Part shown: one piece after another, positions 15,561-23,834 of the stretch
Position numbering within the stretch: the first letter of the stretch is position 1
Layout: each line of letters starts with the position of its first letter
Origin: Corynebacterium tuberculostearicum
GTDB lineage: Bacteria; Actinomycetota; Actinomycetes; Mycobacteriales; Mycobacteriaceae
Length of the DNA: 64,000 bases
Assembly (NCBI RefSeq): GCF_016894265.1
Contig: NZ_CP069791.1
Location: 496,001-560,000, forward strand
Reading direction: 5' to 3'
The notes under the pieces: generated by a model
Seen by the model: only the letters and a program-made list of their open reading frames with translations
Databases searched by the model: none
What the model was told of the DNA's origin: nothing
Position numbers and translations under genes: made by a program

Positions 15561-17831
15561 TTAGAGGGACTCGCGCACCTCATCGCGAGCCAGCACCATA
15601 TTGCGCAGGGAGGCCTCGGTCTCCTCGTAGCCGCGGGTCTTCAGGCCGCAGTCCGGGTTGACCCACAGGCGCTCGACCGGCACGTGCTTGAGCGCGGCGC
15701 GGATGAGCTCTGCCATCTCCGCTACGGAAGGCACGCGCGGGGAGTGAATATCGTAGATGCCCGGGCCGATCTCGGAGTGGAAGGTCTCGTCGATATCCTC
15801 CAGCAGCTCCATGCGGGAGCGCGCCGCCTCGATGGAGGTGACATCGGCATCCAGGCCGGCAACGGCATCGATGATCTGGCCGAACTCGGAGTAGCACAGG
15901 TGGGTGTGGATCTGGGTGGTCGGCTTGGCCTCGAGGGCTACCAGGCGGAAGGAACGCACGGCCCAGTCCAGGTAGGCCTTGCGGTCTTCCTCGCGCAGCG
16001 GCAGGAGCTCGCGCAGGGCGGGCTCGTCGATCTGGATGATGTCGATGCCTGCCTCTTCCAGGTCATGCACCTCATCCGCCAGCGCGACGCCGAGCTGGTC
16101 CGCGGAGACGGACTGGTGTACGTCATCACGGACGAAGGACCAGGCCAAGATGGTCACCGGACCGGTGAGCATGCCCTTGACGTGGTGCTCCGAGAGCGAC
16201 TGGGCGTACTTGGACCACTCGGTGGTCATCGCAGCCGGGCGGGAGATGTCACCAACCACGATTGGCGGACGAGTGCAACGGGAGCCATATGACTGGACCC
16301 AGCCGTTTTCGGTGGTGACGAAGCCATCGAGCAGCTCGGCAAAGTACTGGACCATGTCATTGCGCTCCGGCTCGCCGTGAACGAGGATATCGAGGCCGAG
16401 GCGCTCCTGCAGCTCAATGACGGACTTGACCTCGTCCTTGAGGGCGGCGTTGTAGTCGGCGTCGGAAAGCTCGCCCTTGCGGTGCGCCGCACGCGCCTGG
16501 CGGATCTCCTTGGTCTGGGGGAAGGAGCCGATAGTGGTGGTTGGCAGCTGCGGCAGGCCAAGTTCCTTCTGCGCCTCGTTGCGCTCAGCAAAGGCAGGCT
16601 CGCGCTTGACCTCGCCGGCCGGCAGCTTTTCGATGCGCGCCTTCACCGCCGCGTTGTGGATGCGCTCGGATTCGGCACGGGTGCGCACTGCGCGGTCGCT
16701 GATGCTATAAGCCTCCGGTGCCTCCAGCGGGCCCTGGGAGAGGGCGACGACTTCCTTGACCTTCTCGTTGGCGAAGGAGAACCAGGTGGCGACGTCGGCC
16801 GGCAGCTTGGTTTCCGCCTCCACGGTGTGTGGCACGTGCTGCAGGGATACGGAGGTAGACACGGAAAGGGAATCGAGGCTGCCCTCTAGGTCGTCGTACT
16901 TGGAGCGCAGGTCGCGTAGGTTGGCGGCCCAGACATTGCGGCCGTCGATAAGGCCGGCAACCAGGTGGGACTTCAGGTTCTTCACGCGATCGAGGTAGCC
17001 CTCATCGAGTGCCAAGGTTCCTACGGAAAGGTCCACCTGGACGGCCTCTGGCTTGAGCTCCGCCAGAACGTCGAGGCCCTTGCGGGCAGAACCGTACGGG
17101 GTGGTGAGGTATACCTGCGGGCGGTTGTCCGCGCCCAAAATAGCCTCGTAGGCGCGCTTGGTGTGGGCGGCCAGTTCCTCATCGTTGGCGATGGTCAGGT
17201 CCGCTACCAGGGCAGGCTCGGCCAGCTGTACCCACTTCACGCCGGACTTATCCAGCTCGGCCAGTACCTCCTGGTATGCCTTGACGGCATCATCCAAGCG
17301 GTCGAGCGGAGACTTGGTAGCACCCTCTGCCTGCTTAGACAGGGCCAGCAAGGTGACTGGGCCGACGAGGTACGGGCGCACGGTGTGGCCTGCCGCGCGG
17401 GCCTCTTCTACCAGCTTGGTAACGCGCTGCGGGTGCGCCTTGAAGTCCTGGTTATCGGCGATTTCCGGGACGATGTAGTGGTAATTGGTATCAAACCACT
17501 TGGTCATCTCCAGCGGCGCGGTGTCCTTATTGCCGCGCGCCAAGGTGAACTCATCATCCAGGGTCTCGCCGGCCACGGCGCCAACGGTCAGTGCGCTCTC
17601 GAGCACCTGGTCGTAGTAGGCGACGTCGGCAGGAATGGCGTAGTCCTCAGTAAGTCCCAGATCGCGCAGGCGGTTATAAGTATCCAGGCGGAGGGAATGT
17701 GCGGCGGACTCGAAGGTTTCCGCATCGATGCGGCCGGCCCAGTAGGATTCCAGCGCGCGCTTTAGCTCACGGTTAGCGCCGACGCGGGGGTAGCCCTCAA
17801 TCGTCGCCTTGGGGAAGTTAGTGTTAGTCAT
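15561..17831 (-). CDS. metE: Cobalamin-independent methionine synthase MetE
   Basis: The protein has 756 residues, full length for MetE. The N-terminal barrel begins with TIEGYPRVGANRELK. The C-terminal barrel carries the zinc-binding set: the His and Cys in THLCYSEF, a Glu in the preceding barrel, and Cys in VNPDCGLKTRGY. It transfers the methyl group of 5-methyltetrahydrofolate polyglutamate to homocysteine. The start ATG at 17831 lies inside the end of metF (8-bp overlap), so both are translated from one message and metF supplies its methyl donor. Confidence 0.97.
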   Translation of the reverse strand: MTNTNFPKATIEGYPRVGANRELKRALESYWAGRIDAETFESAAHSLRLDTYNRLRDLGLTEDYAIPADVAYYDQVLESALTVGAVAGETLDDEFTLARGNKDTAPLEMTKWFDTNYHYIVPEIADNQDFKAHPQRVTKLVEEARAAGHTVRPYLVGPVTLLALSKQAEGATKSPLDRLDDAVKAYQEVLAELDKSGVKWVQLAEPALVADLTIANDEELAAHTKRAYEAILGADNRPQVYLTTPYGSARKGLDVLAELKPEAVQVDLSVGTLALDEGYLDRVKNLKSHLVAGLIDGRNVWAANLRDLRSKYDDLEGSLDSLSVSTSVSLQHVPHTVEAETKLPADVATWFSFANEKVKEVVALSQGPLEAPEAYSISDRAVRTRAESERIHNAAVKARIEKLPAGEVKREPAFAERNEAQKELGLPQLPTTTIGSFPQTKEIRQARAAHRKGELSDADYNAALKDEVKSVIELQERLGLDILVHGEPERNDMVQYFAELLDGFVTTENGWVQSYGSRCTRPPIVVGDISRPAAMTTEWSKYAQSLSEHHVKGMLTGPVTILAWSFVRDDVHQSVSADQLGVALADEVHDLEEAGIDIIQIDEPALRELLPLREEDRKAYLDWAVRSFRLVALEAKPTTQIHTHLCYSEFGQIIDAVAGLDADVTSIEAARSRMELLEDIDETFHSEIGPGIYDIHSPRVPSVAEMAELIRAALKHVPVERLWVNPDCGLKTRGYEETEASLRNMVLARDEVRESL

Positions 17832-18750
17832 TGTCTACTCCGATTCGAGATAACAGGTCTTGTGTAATGTCCGGATTGTTGTGGGTATAGATATGGAGGC
17901 CTTCCGCGCCGCCGGCCACAATGGTGCGGGCCAATTGGGCAGTAAGCTCCATGCCGATTTCGTATTCCTCTTCTGGGGTTGTCGCTGCCGCGAGCTGAGT
18001 GCGCACCCTTTCGGGTACGGTCAGCCCGGACAGCTGCCCCATTCGTTCCAACCGGCGCAGGCTGGTCATGGGCATAATCCCGGGAATGAGGGGGATTTTT
18101 ACCCCGGCCAATTTCGCCCTTTGGGCGAAGCGGAGGAAATCCTCGGCGTCAAAGAAGAGCTGGGTGATGGCGAAGTCCGCGCCGAGACGCTGCTTATTGA
18201 GCAGCACGTCGAAGTCCTCGTCTTCATTCTTGGATTCTGCGTGGCCGCTGGGGTAACAGGCCACGCTCACCGCTAGCCGGCCGGCGGCAAAGCGTGCCGC
18301 TTGGTGGCTTTCTAGCTCGCGGATGAGTCGAATCAGCTCATCAGCATGCTGCAGGTAGTGTTCTGGCATGCCCCCTTCTGGGAGATCGCCGCGCAAGGCC
18401 AGTAGGCCACGAACACCGGCGTCTACCAAGCGATTGATCCACTCGATGAGCTCTTCGCGCGAGCCGGCCGTGCAGGCTAAGTGCGCCAGCGGACGCATGG
18501 AGGTGTTCTGCGAGATCTTCTCAATAAAGGCCGCGGTCCCCTCTAGCCAGCCGGAGCGTTGGGAGCTAGTCACCGCGATGTAATCGGGATGGTAGCTTTC
18601 TAAGACTTCTAGCAGGCGGTCGATCTTGGCGGCATCGGCGTCGTGGCGCGGTGGGATTACCTCGAAGGAAAGGGCAAGGCGCTCGGGCGCATCTGCTTCC
18701 TCTTCGCTTTCATAATCCAAGGGCGCGGAAGCCGAAAGTCGCGGACTCAT
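17824..18750 (-). CDS. metF: 5,10-methylenetetrahydrofolate reductase MetF
   Basis: The ATG at 18750 has a strong RBS (AAAGGAGGTGACC) and gives 308 residues. A longer in-frame reading to 18981 lacks an RBS and is rejected. The TIM-barrel flavoprotein features are present: LSFEVIPPR at the N-terminus, the AVTSSQRSG segment, LALRGDLP, TQLFFDAEDF and PGIMPM. It reduces methylene-THF to methyl-THF, the donor for MetE encoded immediately downstream. The two genes form the metFE operon. Confidence 0.95.
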   Translation of the reverse strand: MSPRLSASAPLDYESEEEADAPERLALSFEVIPPRHDADAAKIDRLLEVLESYHPDYIAVTSSQRSGWLEGTAAFIEKISQNTSMRPLAHLACTAGSREELIEWINRLVDAGVRGLLALRGDLPEGGMPEHYLQHADELIRLIRELESHQAARFAAGRLAVSVACYPSGHAESKNEDEDFDVLLNKQRLGADFAITQLFFDAEDFLRFAQRAKLAGVKIPLIPGIMPMTSLRRLERMGQLSGLTVPERVRTQLAAATTPEEEYEIGMELTAQLARTIVAGGAEGLHIYTHNNPDITQDLLSRIGVDND

Positions 18751-18830
18751 GGTCACCTCCTTTGCTGGTCGTCGTTGGTGCGTTGGGAAAAAACGTACCA
18801 AGCTGTTCAGTTTGTGCGATAGCGATTGTT

Positions 18831-18919
18831 CAATGGTGATACCATTGCAAGCCCGCAAACTGCGAGGTTGGCGAAAAATCGGCTGAATAATAATCACAGG
18901 TTCTGAACCAAGCGGTCTA
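18831..18919 (-). promoter_or_regulatory. Candidate operator region of metFE
   Basis: Two symmetric elements lie upstream of metF. One is a perfect palindrome with 7-bp arms, CAATGGT-GAT-ACCATTG (18831-18847). The other is an imperfect TGAAC-N6-GTCTA (18904-18919), which resembles the TAGAC-N6-GTCTA operator of the corynebacterial methionine repressor McbR (7 of 10 half-site bases). Assignment to McbR is inference. The 283-base gap to the divergent gene holds nothing else recognised. Confidence 0.35.
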
Positions 18920-19033
18920 TTTCTACCCCGTTCCCCCAGTACGCTACCGCGCTCACGGTGGTACACCACCCAACACGTCACTATGCTGGGTGAAAGCGAA
19001 TTGATAAATCAGAGTTAAGGAGTATTCCACCCC

Positions 19034-19774
19034 ATGAACCCCACCACACTGAACGTGGCCTTTAAGACTGCATCGAACCTGTGGAGCCAGTTCAATAACT
19101 ACCGCGAGGAAAAGTCGCGCGAAGCCTATACCGCCCTAGAAGAAGCTGCGCAGAAGATGGACGAGCGCGATAACAGCAACTTCGCTGAACCCCGCCGCCA
19201 GGCAGGCGCCGTCACCCGCGCCGCACACTCCCGCCTCGAGCGCGCCCTAGGGGAATTCAACGATTACCGCGAGGACGCTACCGAGCGCCTGAACGATGCC
19301 AAGGAAGAGGCAACCAAGAAGGCAAAGAAAGCCCGCAAGCAGGCAAAAAAGGATTCCCAGAAGGCCCAGAAGAACCTCAAGAAGAAATCCGCCAAGGTAG
19401 CCAAAAAGCAGAAGAAGAATAAGAAGTCCTCTAAGGGCTGGATCTTCGCCGGCATCATCGCCCTATTGTCCGCTGCGGCCGGTGCCGCCTATTACTGGCT
19501 GCGCTCCAACGACAAGCCTTCCCAGACCCCGCCGCGCGTGGATGACTTCCAGCCCGGATCCCACACCGCTCCGGAGTCCACCTTGGTCTACACTTCCGCC
19601 AGCGAGAATGACACCCAGTCTGACCTCGTTGAAGAAGGTGCCGTACGCGATGAGGAGCTCCTCGGTTCCATCGATGAGCAGCTGGCCAAGCACCGCGAGG
19701 AAGAAGCAGCTCAGCCGGCCGATACCACCCGCGTTACCGATGACCACCAAAACGAGGGCAAGCACCGCCTGTAA
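19034..19774 (+). CDS. Lys-rich single-span membrane protein, unknown
   Basis: The protein has 246 residues. Residues 1-90 are charged and helical with two copies of an FNxYRE motif (about 20-26 and 75-81), suggesting internal duplication. Residues 90-134 are dominated by Lys and Ala/Gln in KKAKKARKQAKK-like runs. One transmembrane helix follows (136-156), then an acidic, Pro/Thr-rich tail of about 85 residues. The positive-inside rule places the Lys-rich half in the cytoplasm. No family is recognised. The basic stretch could bind nucleic acid or acidic lipid, but that is speculation. It is divergent from metF and preceded by AAGGAG. Confidence 0.75.
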   Translation: MNPTTLNVAFKTASNLWSQFNNYREEKSREAYTALEEAAQKMDERDNSNFAEPRRQAGAVTRAAHSRLERALGEFNDYREDATERLNDAKEEATKKAKKARKQAKKDSQKAQKNLKKKSAKVAKKQKKNKKSSKGWIFAGIIALLSAAAGAAYYWLRSNDKPSQTPPRVDDFQPGSHTAPESTLVYTSASENDTQSDLVEEGAVRDEELLGSIDEQLAKHREEEAAQPADTTRVTDDHQNEGKHRL

Positions 19775-19907
19775 ACCGAGGAATAAATACGCTTACCACC
19801 CCGCCGTGGGGGTATGCGTAGCGTTGTCTAGATCTCATTGCTTTGCCTAAACAAAAATCTCTTGATTGAATTCCCACATTAGGGATCTTTCTACAAGGAG
19901 ATGAACA

Positions 19908-20111
19908 ATGAGCTTTGAGTCCCTCACCGTCAAGCTCAAAGACGGCTCAACGTACTACTTCCCGGCGGGTGCGGTGTCCAAAGACCCTTCCTCTCGCGTG
20001 GATAACCTGCGCTTCGCCATCGATAACGGAACCACTTTCCACTCCGTGGATGAGGCCGGCATCGAGCGCGAATTCAACGGTCACGACGTCCGCAATTACC
20101 ACCTAGCCTAA
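19908..20111 (+). CDS. Small uncharacterised protein (67 aa)
   Basis: The ATG at 19908 follows AAGGAGATGA, an excellent RBS, and an intrinsic terminator sits just after the stop, which together support a real small gene. The protein is soluble and polar, with SFESLTVKLKDGSTYYFP at the start and DVRNYHLA at the end, and no signal peptide or membrane helix. No family is recognised. It is a single-gene unit between the Lys-rich protein gene and a GNAT gene. Confidence 0.75.
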   Translation: MSFESLTVKLKDGSTYYFPAGAVSKDPSSRVDNLRFAIDNGTTFHSVDEAGIEREFNGHDVRNYHLA

Positions 20112-20121
20112 GCGTTAGCAC

Positions 20122-20166
20122 AATCCCTTCCTCGCAGGTCACCGGCTTGTACGGAAGGGATTTTTC
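20122..20166 (+). terminator. Rho-independent terminator
   Basis: AATCCCTTCC (20122-20131) pairs exactly with GGAAGGGATT (20153-20162) and is followed by TTTTTC. It ends the 67-aa gene and argues that the GNAT gene uses the later ATG at 20211. Confidence 0.85.
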
Positions 20167-20210
20167 GCGTGCCCACCCCACGCTACGGCCCGCCGTCTAT
20201 CGTGGATCTT

Positions 20211-20681
20211 ATGGAACTTCGCGCAACGCAGGAATCTGACCGCACCTACCTCGCCCGCCTCAACTTTCTTACTGATACTTTCGGTGACGAGCACGGCGAG
20301 CTTTCCCCCGATTTTGCCGATGATTTTGCCTTCTACGTGGAAAATTGGGAGCCCAATCAGGGCGGCTTCATCGCATGGGAGGAGCTCGTCCCAGCCGGCG
20401 GCGTGTGGCTCAATTGGGGCACGGAGGACAATCACGGCTTTGGCTTTGTTAAGCCCGCCATTCCGGAGCTCGCCATCGCGGTCGAGACCCGCTATAAGGG
20501 CCAAGGCATTGCCACCGCGCTTATCGACGCCGCCACTTCCCTCGCCCAGACCCTGCGCGCCCCCGGCATCTCTCTAGCCGTCCACCCCGATAATCCCCGC
20601 GCCAAGGGTCTCTATGAGCACCTCGGCTTCGAGCACGTGGGCAGCCACGAGGATCACTTTGTGATGGTCAAGCGCTTCTAA
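20211..20681 (+). CDS. GNAT family N-acetyltransferase
   Basis: From the ATG at 20211 the protein has 156 residues and begins MELRATQESD, the usual first strand of GNAT enzymes. An in-frame GTG at 20169 lies on the tail of the preceding terminator and is less likely. Motif A is visible as ELAIAVETRYKGQGIATALIDAA (acetyl-CoA pyrophosphate loop with Q/GxGxA). The C-terminus has NPRAKGLYEHLGFEHVG, the motif B region. The acceptor substrate is unknown. It is convergent with the next gene, overlapping it by four bases. Confidence 0.85.
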   Translation: MELRATQESDRTYLARLNFLTDTFGDEHGELSPDFADDFAFYVENWEPNQGGFIAWEELVPAGGVWLNWGTEDNHGFGFVKPAIPELAIAVETRYKGQGIATALIDAATSLAQTLRAPGISLAVHPDNPRAKGLYEHLGFEHVGSHEDHFVMVKRF

Positions 20682-20926
20682 AGCGAACGCAGGCGGGCGT
20701 GAGTAACATAAATGGGCTCGTTATCCACGGCCGTCTTAAACTCCTCGGTCAGTCCTGCCATAACCGCCTCGCGCGCCTCTTCGCGGGTGCTGTGAAAGCT
20801 CACAACCTCGCCATCCACCGCGGACTCGCCGCGCTTGCGCACTACCACGAATTCCGCGCCCTCCGGCGCCGCAACTTCTTTGTCTGCGGAGGTAAAGGGA
20901 TCACTGTAGCGAGCGTTGGCGGTCAT
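20678..20926 (-). CDS. Small uncharacterised protein (82 aa)
   Basis: The ATG at 20926 has a good RBS (AGGAG, 10 bases upstream). A longer in-frame form to 21007 has none. The protein has a central FVVVRKRGESAVDGEVVSFHSTREEAREAVMAGL stretch (strand-strand-helix character) and ends with YVTHARLRSL. There is no signal peptide or membrane helix. The fold hints at a small DUF2188-like module, but this is not secure. The 5' region contains the 58-bp palindrome at 21039. Confidence 0.65.
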   Translation of the reverse strand: MTANARYSDPFTSADKEVAAPEGAEFVVVRKRGESAVDGEVVSFHSTREEAREAVMAGLTEEFKTAVDNEPIYVTHARLRSL

Positions 20927-21038
20927 GGTTGGTCTCCTGGTGGTATCGCGGGACAGTAATGATTCCCCATTCACTGTACTGAAAGTTTCTCGCCCGCGAC
21001 CTTGCACAATTCCGCCCGCTTCTTTCGCTGTTCACGAT

Positions 21039-21096
21039 TTTCGTCCATATAAATCGGCACAACCGTCGACGGAAACCACGGTTTGTATGGACGAAA
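21039..21096. repeat. 58-bp palindromic element, copy 1
   Basis: The outer arms TTTCGTCCAT (21039-21048) and ATGGACGAAA (21087-21096) are perfectly complementary. The exact centre is the palindrome CCGTCGACGG (21063-21072). The intervening bases are only partly symmetric. A second element with identical length, outer arms and central GTCGAC lies at 23835-23892, also between a tRNA-Ala terminator and the 5' end of a minus-strand gene. Confidence 0.8.
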
Positions 21097-21139
21097 GTTG
21101 CGATCGCAGCCAATTCGACCCCTGAACCCCACCACGTAG

Positions 21140-21173
21140 AAAAAGTCCGGCCCCTCCGAAGAGGAAGCCGGAC
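21140..21173 (-). terminator. Terminator of tRNA-Ala copy 1
   Basis: GTCCGG (21145-21150) pairs with CCGGAC (21168-21173) around a CTCC/GAGG inner stem. On the minus strand a T run (complement of 21140-21144) follows. It is the same hairpin as the one after tRNA-Ala copy 2. Confidence 0.85.
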
Positions 21174-21182
21174 TACATGCTG

Positions 21183-21255
21183 TGGAGCATAGGAGAATCG
21201 AACTCCTGACCTTCTGCTTGCAAAGCAGATGCTCTACCAATTGAGCTAATGCCCC
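21183..21255 (-). tRNA. tRNA-Ala (anticodon TGC), copy 1
   Basis: This is a 73-nt cloverleaf on the minus strand. The acceptor GGGGCAT pairs with ATGCTCC, the anticodon loop is TTTGCAA, and the T-arm contains GTTCGATTC. CCA is not encoded. The tRNA is identical to the copy at 24003-24075, and the match extends into the downstream terminator. Confidence 0.96.
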
Positions 21256-21422
21256 AGTGCCTAGTTACTTTACTACCGCAGCCGAAGTAACTACAAACCG
21301 CTCCCAACCTGAACCGCTCAAATCACTTTCGCCACTTTAGGCATGTCCTATCACTTCCGTAACACGCAGGCGCTAGGGTCATGGGCACATCGTGTCCACT
21401 TTCCCTCATCCTTAGGAAAACC

Positions 21423-22280
21423 ATGCGTCGCATTCTCACCTCCGCCCTCACCGTGCTCGTCGCCGCTGCCGTTCCAGCGGCCGCTAACGCACAGTTGCCG
21501 CAAATCCCGCAGCTGCCTGCGTCCTCCAGCTCGAATTTCCAAGACGAAATCAACCATCGCATCGATGACGCCCGCGCACAGGTCGAGGACATCACCTCCA
21601 AGGCCTTCCCGCAGAAAGCTCCTAAGCAAAAGGCACCTACCCCAGCGAAGAAGACAGAGCCTCGCAACAGTGGTGGCGTCGACTGTGCCAATTGCGTAGC
21701 TATCACCTACGACGACGGCCCAGGTGCCGAGACCAACCGCCTGCTGGATAAACTCAAGGCCAAGAACGCGCACGCAAGCTTCATGGTGATCGCCCCCAGT
21801 GCTGAGCAGCACCCCGAGCTGCTCAAGCGCATGAAGGCCGAGGGACATACCATCGGCAACCACACTAAGAGCCACCGCCAGCTCAATACCCTGTCCTATG
21901 AGCAGGTATCCCAAGAAATCGATGCCGGAAATGCCGCCATTAGCAAGGCCACCGGCCAGGGTACGCGCTGGGTACGCCCGCCCTACGGCGCCACCAATGC
22001 CACCGTGGATCAGGCAACCCGCGATAAGGGCGTCTCCCAAGCGCTCTGGGATGTCGACACCGTGGATTGGAAGGATCGCAACTCTGACCACGTCTGCTCC
22101 TCAGCCGTGCAGGGCGCCCACGCTGGTTCCATCGTCTTGATGCACGATATCCACCCCACCACCGTGGATGCCGCCGATTGCGTTATCGATGGCCTACGCG
22201 CCAAGGGCCTCGAACCTGTGAGCTTGGATCGCCTTCTGCGCACCCCTGTGCCAGGTAAGCGCTACTATGCTCGTGGTTAA
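21423..22280 (+). CDS. Secreted polysaccharide deacetylase (NodB homology, CE4)
   Basis: The ATG at 21423 follows TAGGAAAA and begins a signal peptide (MRRILTSALTVLVAAAVPAAANA). The mature part has a short Pro/Lys-rich linker, then a NodB domain with TYDDGP, the metal-binding HTKSH, RPPYG and DVDTVDW, and LMHDIHPTT near the end. All motif 1-5 catalytic and metal residues appear intact. Enzymes of this family remove N-acetyl groups from peptidoglycan or similar glycans outside the membrane. The stop codon overlaps the next ATG (TAATG). Confidence 0.93.
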   Translation: MRRILTSALTVLVAAAVPAAANAQLPQIPQLPASSSSNFQDEINHRIDDARAQVEDITSKAFPQKAPKQKAPTPAKKTEPRNSGGVDCANCVAITYDDGPGAETNRLLDKLKAKNAHASFMVIAPSAEQHPELLKRMKAEGHTIGNHTKSHRQLNTLSYEQVSQEIDAGNAAISKATGQGTRWVRPPYGATNATVDQATRDKGVSQALWDVDTVDWKDRNSDHVCSSAVQGAHAGSIVLMHDIHPTTVDAADCVIDGLRAKGLEPVSLDRLLRTPVPGKRYYARG

Positions 22281-22828
22281 TGATTGATTTTTCCCTGACT
22301 GCCGACGCCGTCGCTCCCCAACTCCTCGGCTGCACCCTCACCCATGCCGGGGTTAGCATCCGACTTACTGAGGTAGAGGCCTATCTCGGTGCCGAGGATT
22401 CCGCGGCACACACATTTAACGGCAAAACCCCCCGCAATGCGGCCATGTTCGGCCCGCCGGGTAGGTTCTACGTTTATATTTCTTACGGCATCCATCGCAA
22501 CGTCAATATCGTCTGCGCCCCTGAAGGCACTGGCCAGGGCTGCCTGCTGCGCGGCGGTGAAATCATCGATGGCGCTGATATCGCTTTCGCCCGCCGCGGC
22601 ACCAGCGATTTCCATAATCTCGCCCGCGGACCAGGGAACCTCGGCAAAGCCCTCGGTTTCACGCTGGAAGACAACCACCAACCGATACAACTTGCCGAGC
22701 GGTCTTCCGAACCAGAATGGGTACGCGGCCCACGCATTGGAATCTCGAAAAACCAAGAAGCAGCCCTACGGTTTTGGATCCCCTTCGATAAAACCGTCTC
22801 GGGCCGCCGCGGCTATCCCAAGAATTAG
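22280..22828 (+). CDS. mpg: DNA-3-methyladenine glycosylase (AAG/MPG family)
   Basis: This 182-residue protein shows the AAG signatures: a TEVEAYLG loop with the catalytic-type Glu, DSAAHTFNGKTPRNAAMFGPPGRFYVYISYGIHRNVNIVC, and LARGPGNLGKALG. It excises alkylated purines in base excision repair. It is slightly shorter than the usual 190-210 residues but complete across the core. Its start overlaps the deacetylase stop by one base, so the two may be cotranscribed although the functions are unrelated. Confidence 0.93.
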   Translation: MIDFSLTADAVAPQLLGCTLTHAGVSIRLTEVEAYLGAEDSAAHTFNGKTPRNAAMFGPPGRFYVYISYGIHRNVNIVCAPEGTGQGCLLRGGEIIDGADIAFARRGTSDFHNLARGPGNLGKALGFTLEDNHQPIQLAERSSEPEWVRGPRIGISKNQEAALRFWIPFDKTVSGRRGYPKN

Positions 22829-22846
22829 CCCTGCTAGTTCCGCTAG

Positions 22847-23332
22847 CTAATAGCGCCCGCCGTAGCGCTCATCGTTCTCGATGGCCTTAATGATCCGCTG
22901 GTTAATCTGCAGCATCTGGCGAATCTGCGTGCGGGTTAGCTTGTCCACTACGGATTTCCGCGCCTGCTTAGCGTGCCCAGGTGCCGTATCTACCACCTTG
23001 TCCCAGCCGCTATCCGTCAACTGCGCCATGGTGGTGCGTCCATCAGTCGGGCACGGCTGGCGCACAACCCACCCCTGCTTTTCTAGGCGCGTCACAACCT
23101 GGCTCAAACGCGACAAAGAACCATTGGCAGTAATCGCTAGCTCACGCATACGCATTTCGCGATTCTCCGCTTCAGAAAGCCGCGAGAGCACTGTGTACTC
23201 AAAAAAGCTCAGACCTGCATCATCACGCAGCTGAGCATCCAAAATATTGGTTAAGCGAATATTTACGCTCATTAGCGACATAAATGATGCCAGTTCTTCA
23301 TCATTTAGCCAGTAGTCATCGCGCTCGGTCAT
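22847..23332 (-). CDS. MarR family transcriptional regulator
   Basis: This 161-residue protein has the winged-helix MarR layout. Dimerisation helices sit at both ends, and the centre is LSFFEYTVLSRLSEAENREMRMRELA, the recognition helix NGSLSRLSQVVTRLEKQGWVVRQP and the wing DGRTTMAQLTDSG. No ligand-sensing Cys stands out. The neighbours do not point to a clear target. It lies 66 bases downstream of the YjbR-like gene in the same orientation, and that AT-rich gap may carry its own promoter. Confidence 0.9.
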   Translation of the reverse strand: MTERDDYWLNDEELASFMSLMSVNIRLTNILDAQLRDDAGLSFFEYTVLSRLSEAENREMRMRELAITANGSLSRLSQVVTRLEKQGWVVRQPCPTDGRTTMAQLTDSGWDKVVDTAPGHAKQARKSVVDKLTRTQIRQMLQINQRIIKAIENDERYGGRY

Positions 23333-23398
23333 GGGATTTATTGTATCAATTTGGCTTTAATTCTAAAGTGACTCGCCACTGTCCTAAACTCCAAGGTC

Positions 23399-23776
23399 TT
23401 AGTGCCCAGAGGACGGATCGATCGGCCGCTGCCCTCTCGGCAACTTCTCCACCACCAAACGATAGGAATCCGTGACTAACTCCTCTATCAGCTGTTGGTG
23501 CAGCTCTGCGTGTGGGTAGACAGAAACCCAATGCTTCTTATTCATGTGATACCCCGGCGTAATGAACGGGTATTGCTGCCGTAGAGCCTGTCCGTCTTCT
23601 GGGTCGGCCTTAACAATCATTTGCTCTTGGCCCGTCACCGCGGTCAACAACAAGAAAACCTTGCCGCGCACTTTGAATACTTCCCAATCGGGCCCGAAAG
23701 GACGCTGCGCCTGTGAACCGAGCATCTCTCCGGCGCGTTGGCGAGCAACTGCGTAGATACCACTTCCGTCCATCAT
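23399..23776 (-). CDS. MmcQ/YjbR family protein
   Basis: This 125-residue protein has the YjbR/CyaY-like pattern: FKVRGKVFLLLTAVTGQEQMIVKADPEDGQALRQQ, then FITPGYHMNKKHWVSVYPHAEL, with a helical C-terminal tail. The family has a double-wing DNA-binding fold, but its physiological role is not known. The start is ATG-ATG at 23776, placed within a tandem 17-bp duplication that also supplies the upstream GGAAG. The 58-bp palindrome copy 2 begins 59 bases upstream. Confidence 0.85.
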   Translation of the reverse strand: MMDGSGIYAVARQRAGEMLGSQAQRPFGPDWEVFKVRGKVFLLLTAVTGQEQMIVKADPEDGQALRQQYPFITPGYHMNKKHWVSVYPHAELHQQLIEELVTDSYRLVVEKLPRGQRPIDPSSGH

Positions 23777-23795
23777 CGACTTCCGTCCATCATCG
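23762..23795. repeat. Tandem 17-bp duplication over the yjbR-like start
   Basis: The 17-mer ACTTCCGTCCATCATCG occurs twice in a row (23762-23778 and 23779-23795). It spans the start codon of the YjbR-like gene. The second copy therefore provides a duplicate, out-of-frame ATG-ATG upstream of the real one. Confidence 0.85.
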
Positions 23796-23834
23796 GCTCC
23801 CTCTTCGAGACTGGCTTAGTGTTGTCTTCAACGA

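Noticed and set aside
18751..18981. In-frame N-terminal extension of MetF
   Set aside because: The ATG at 18750 has a near-perfect RBS (AAAGGAGGTGACC) and the residues after it begin the family fold, whereas the extension has no RBS and crosses the promoter region.
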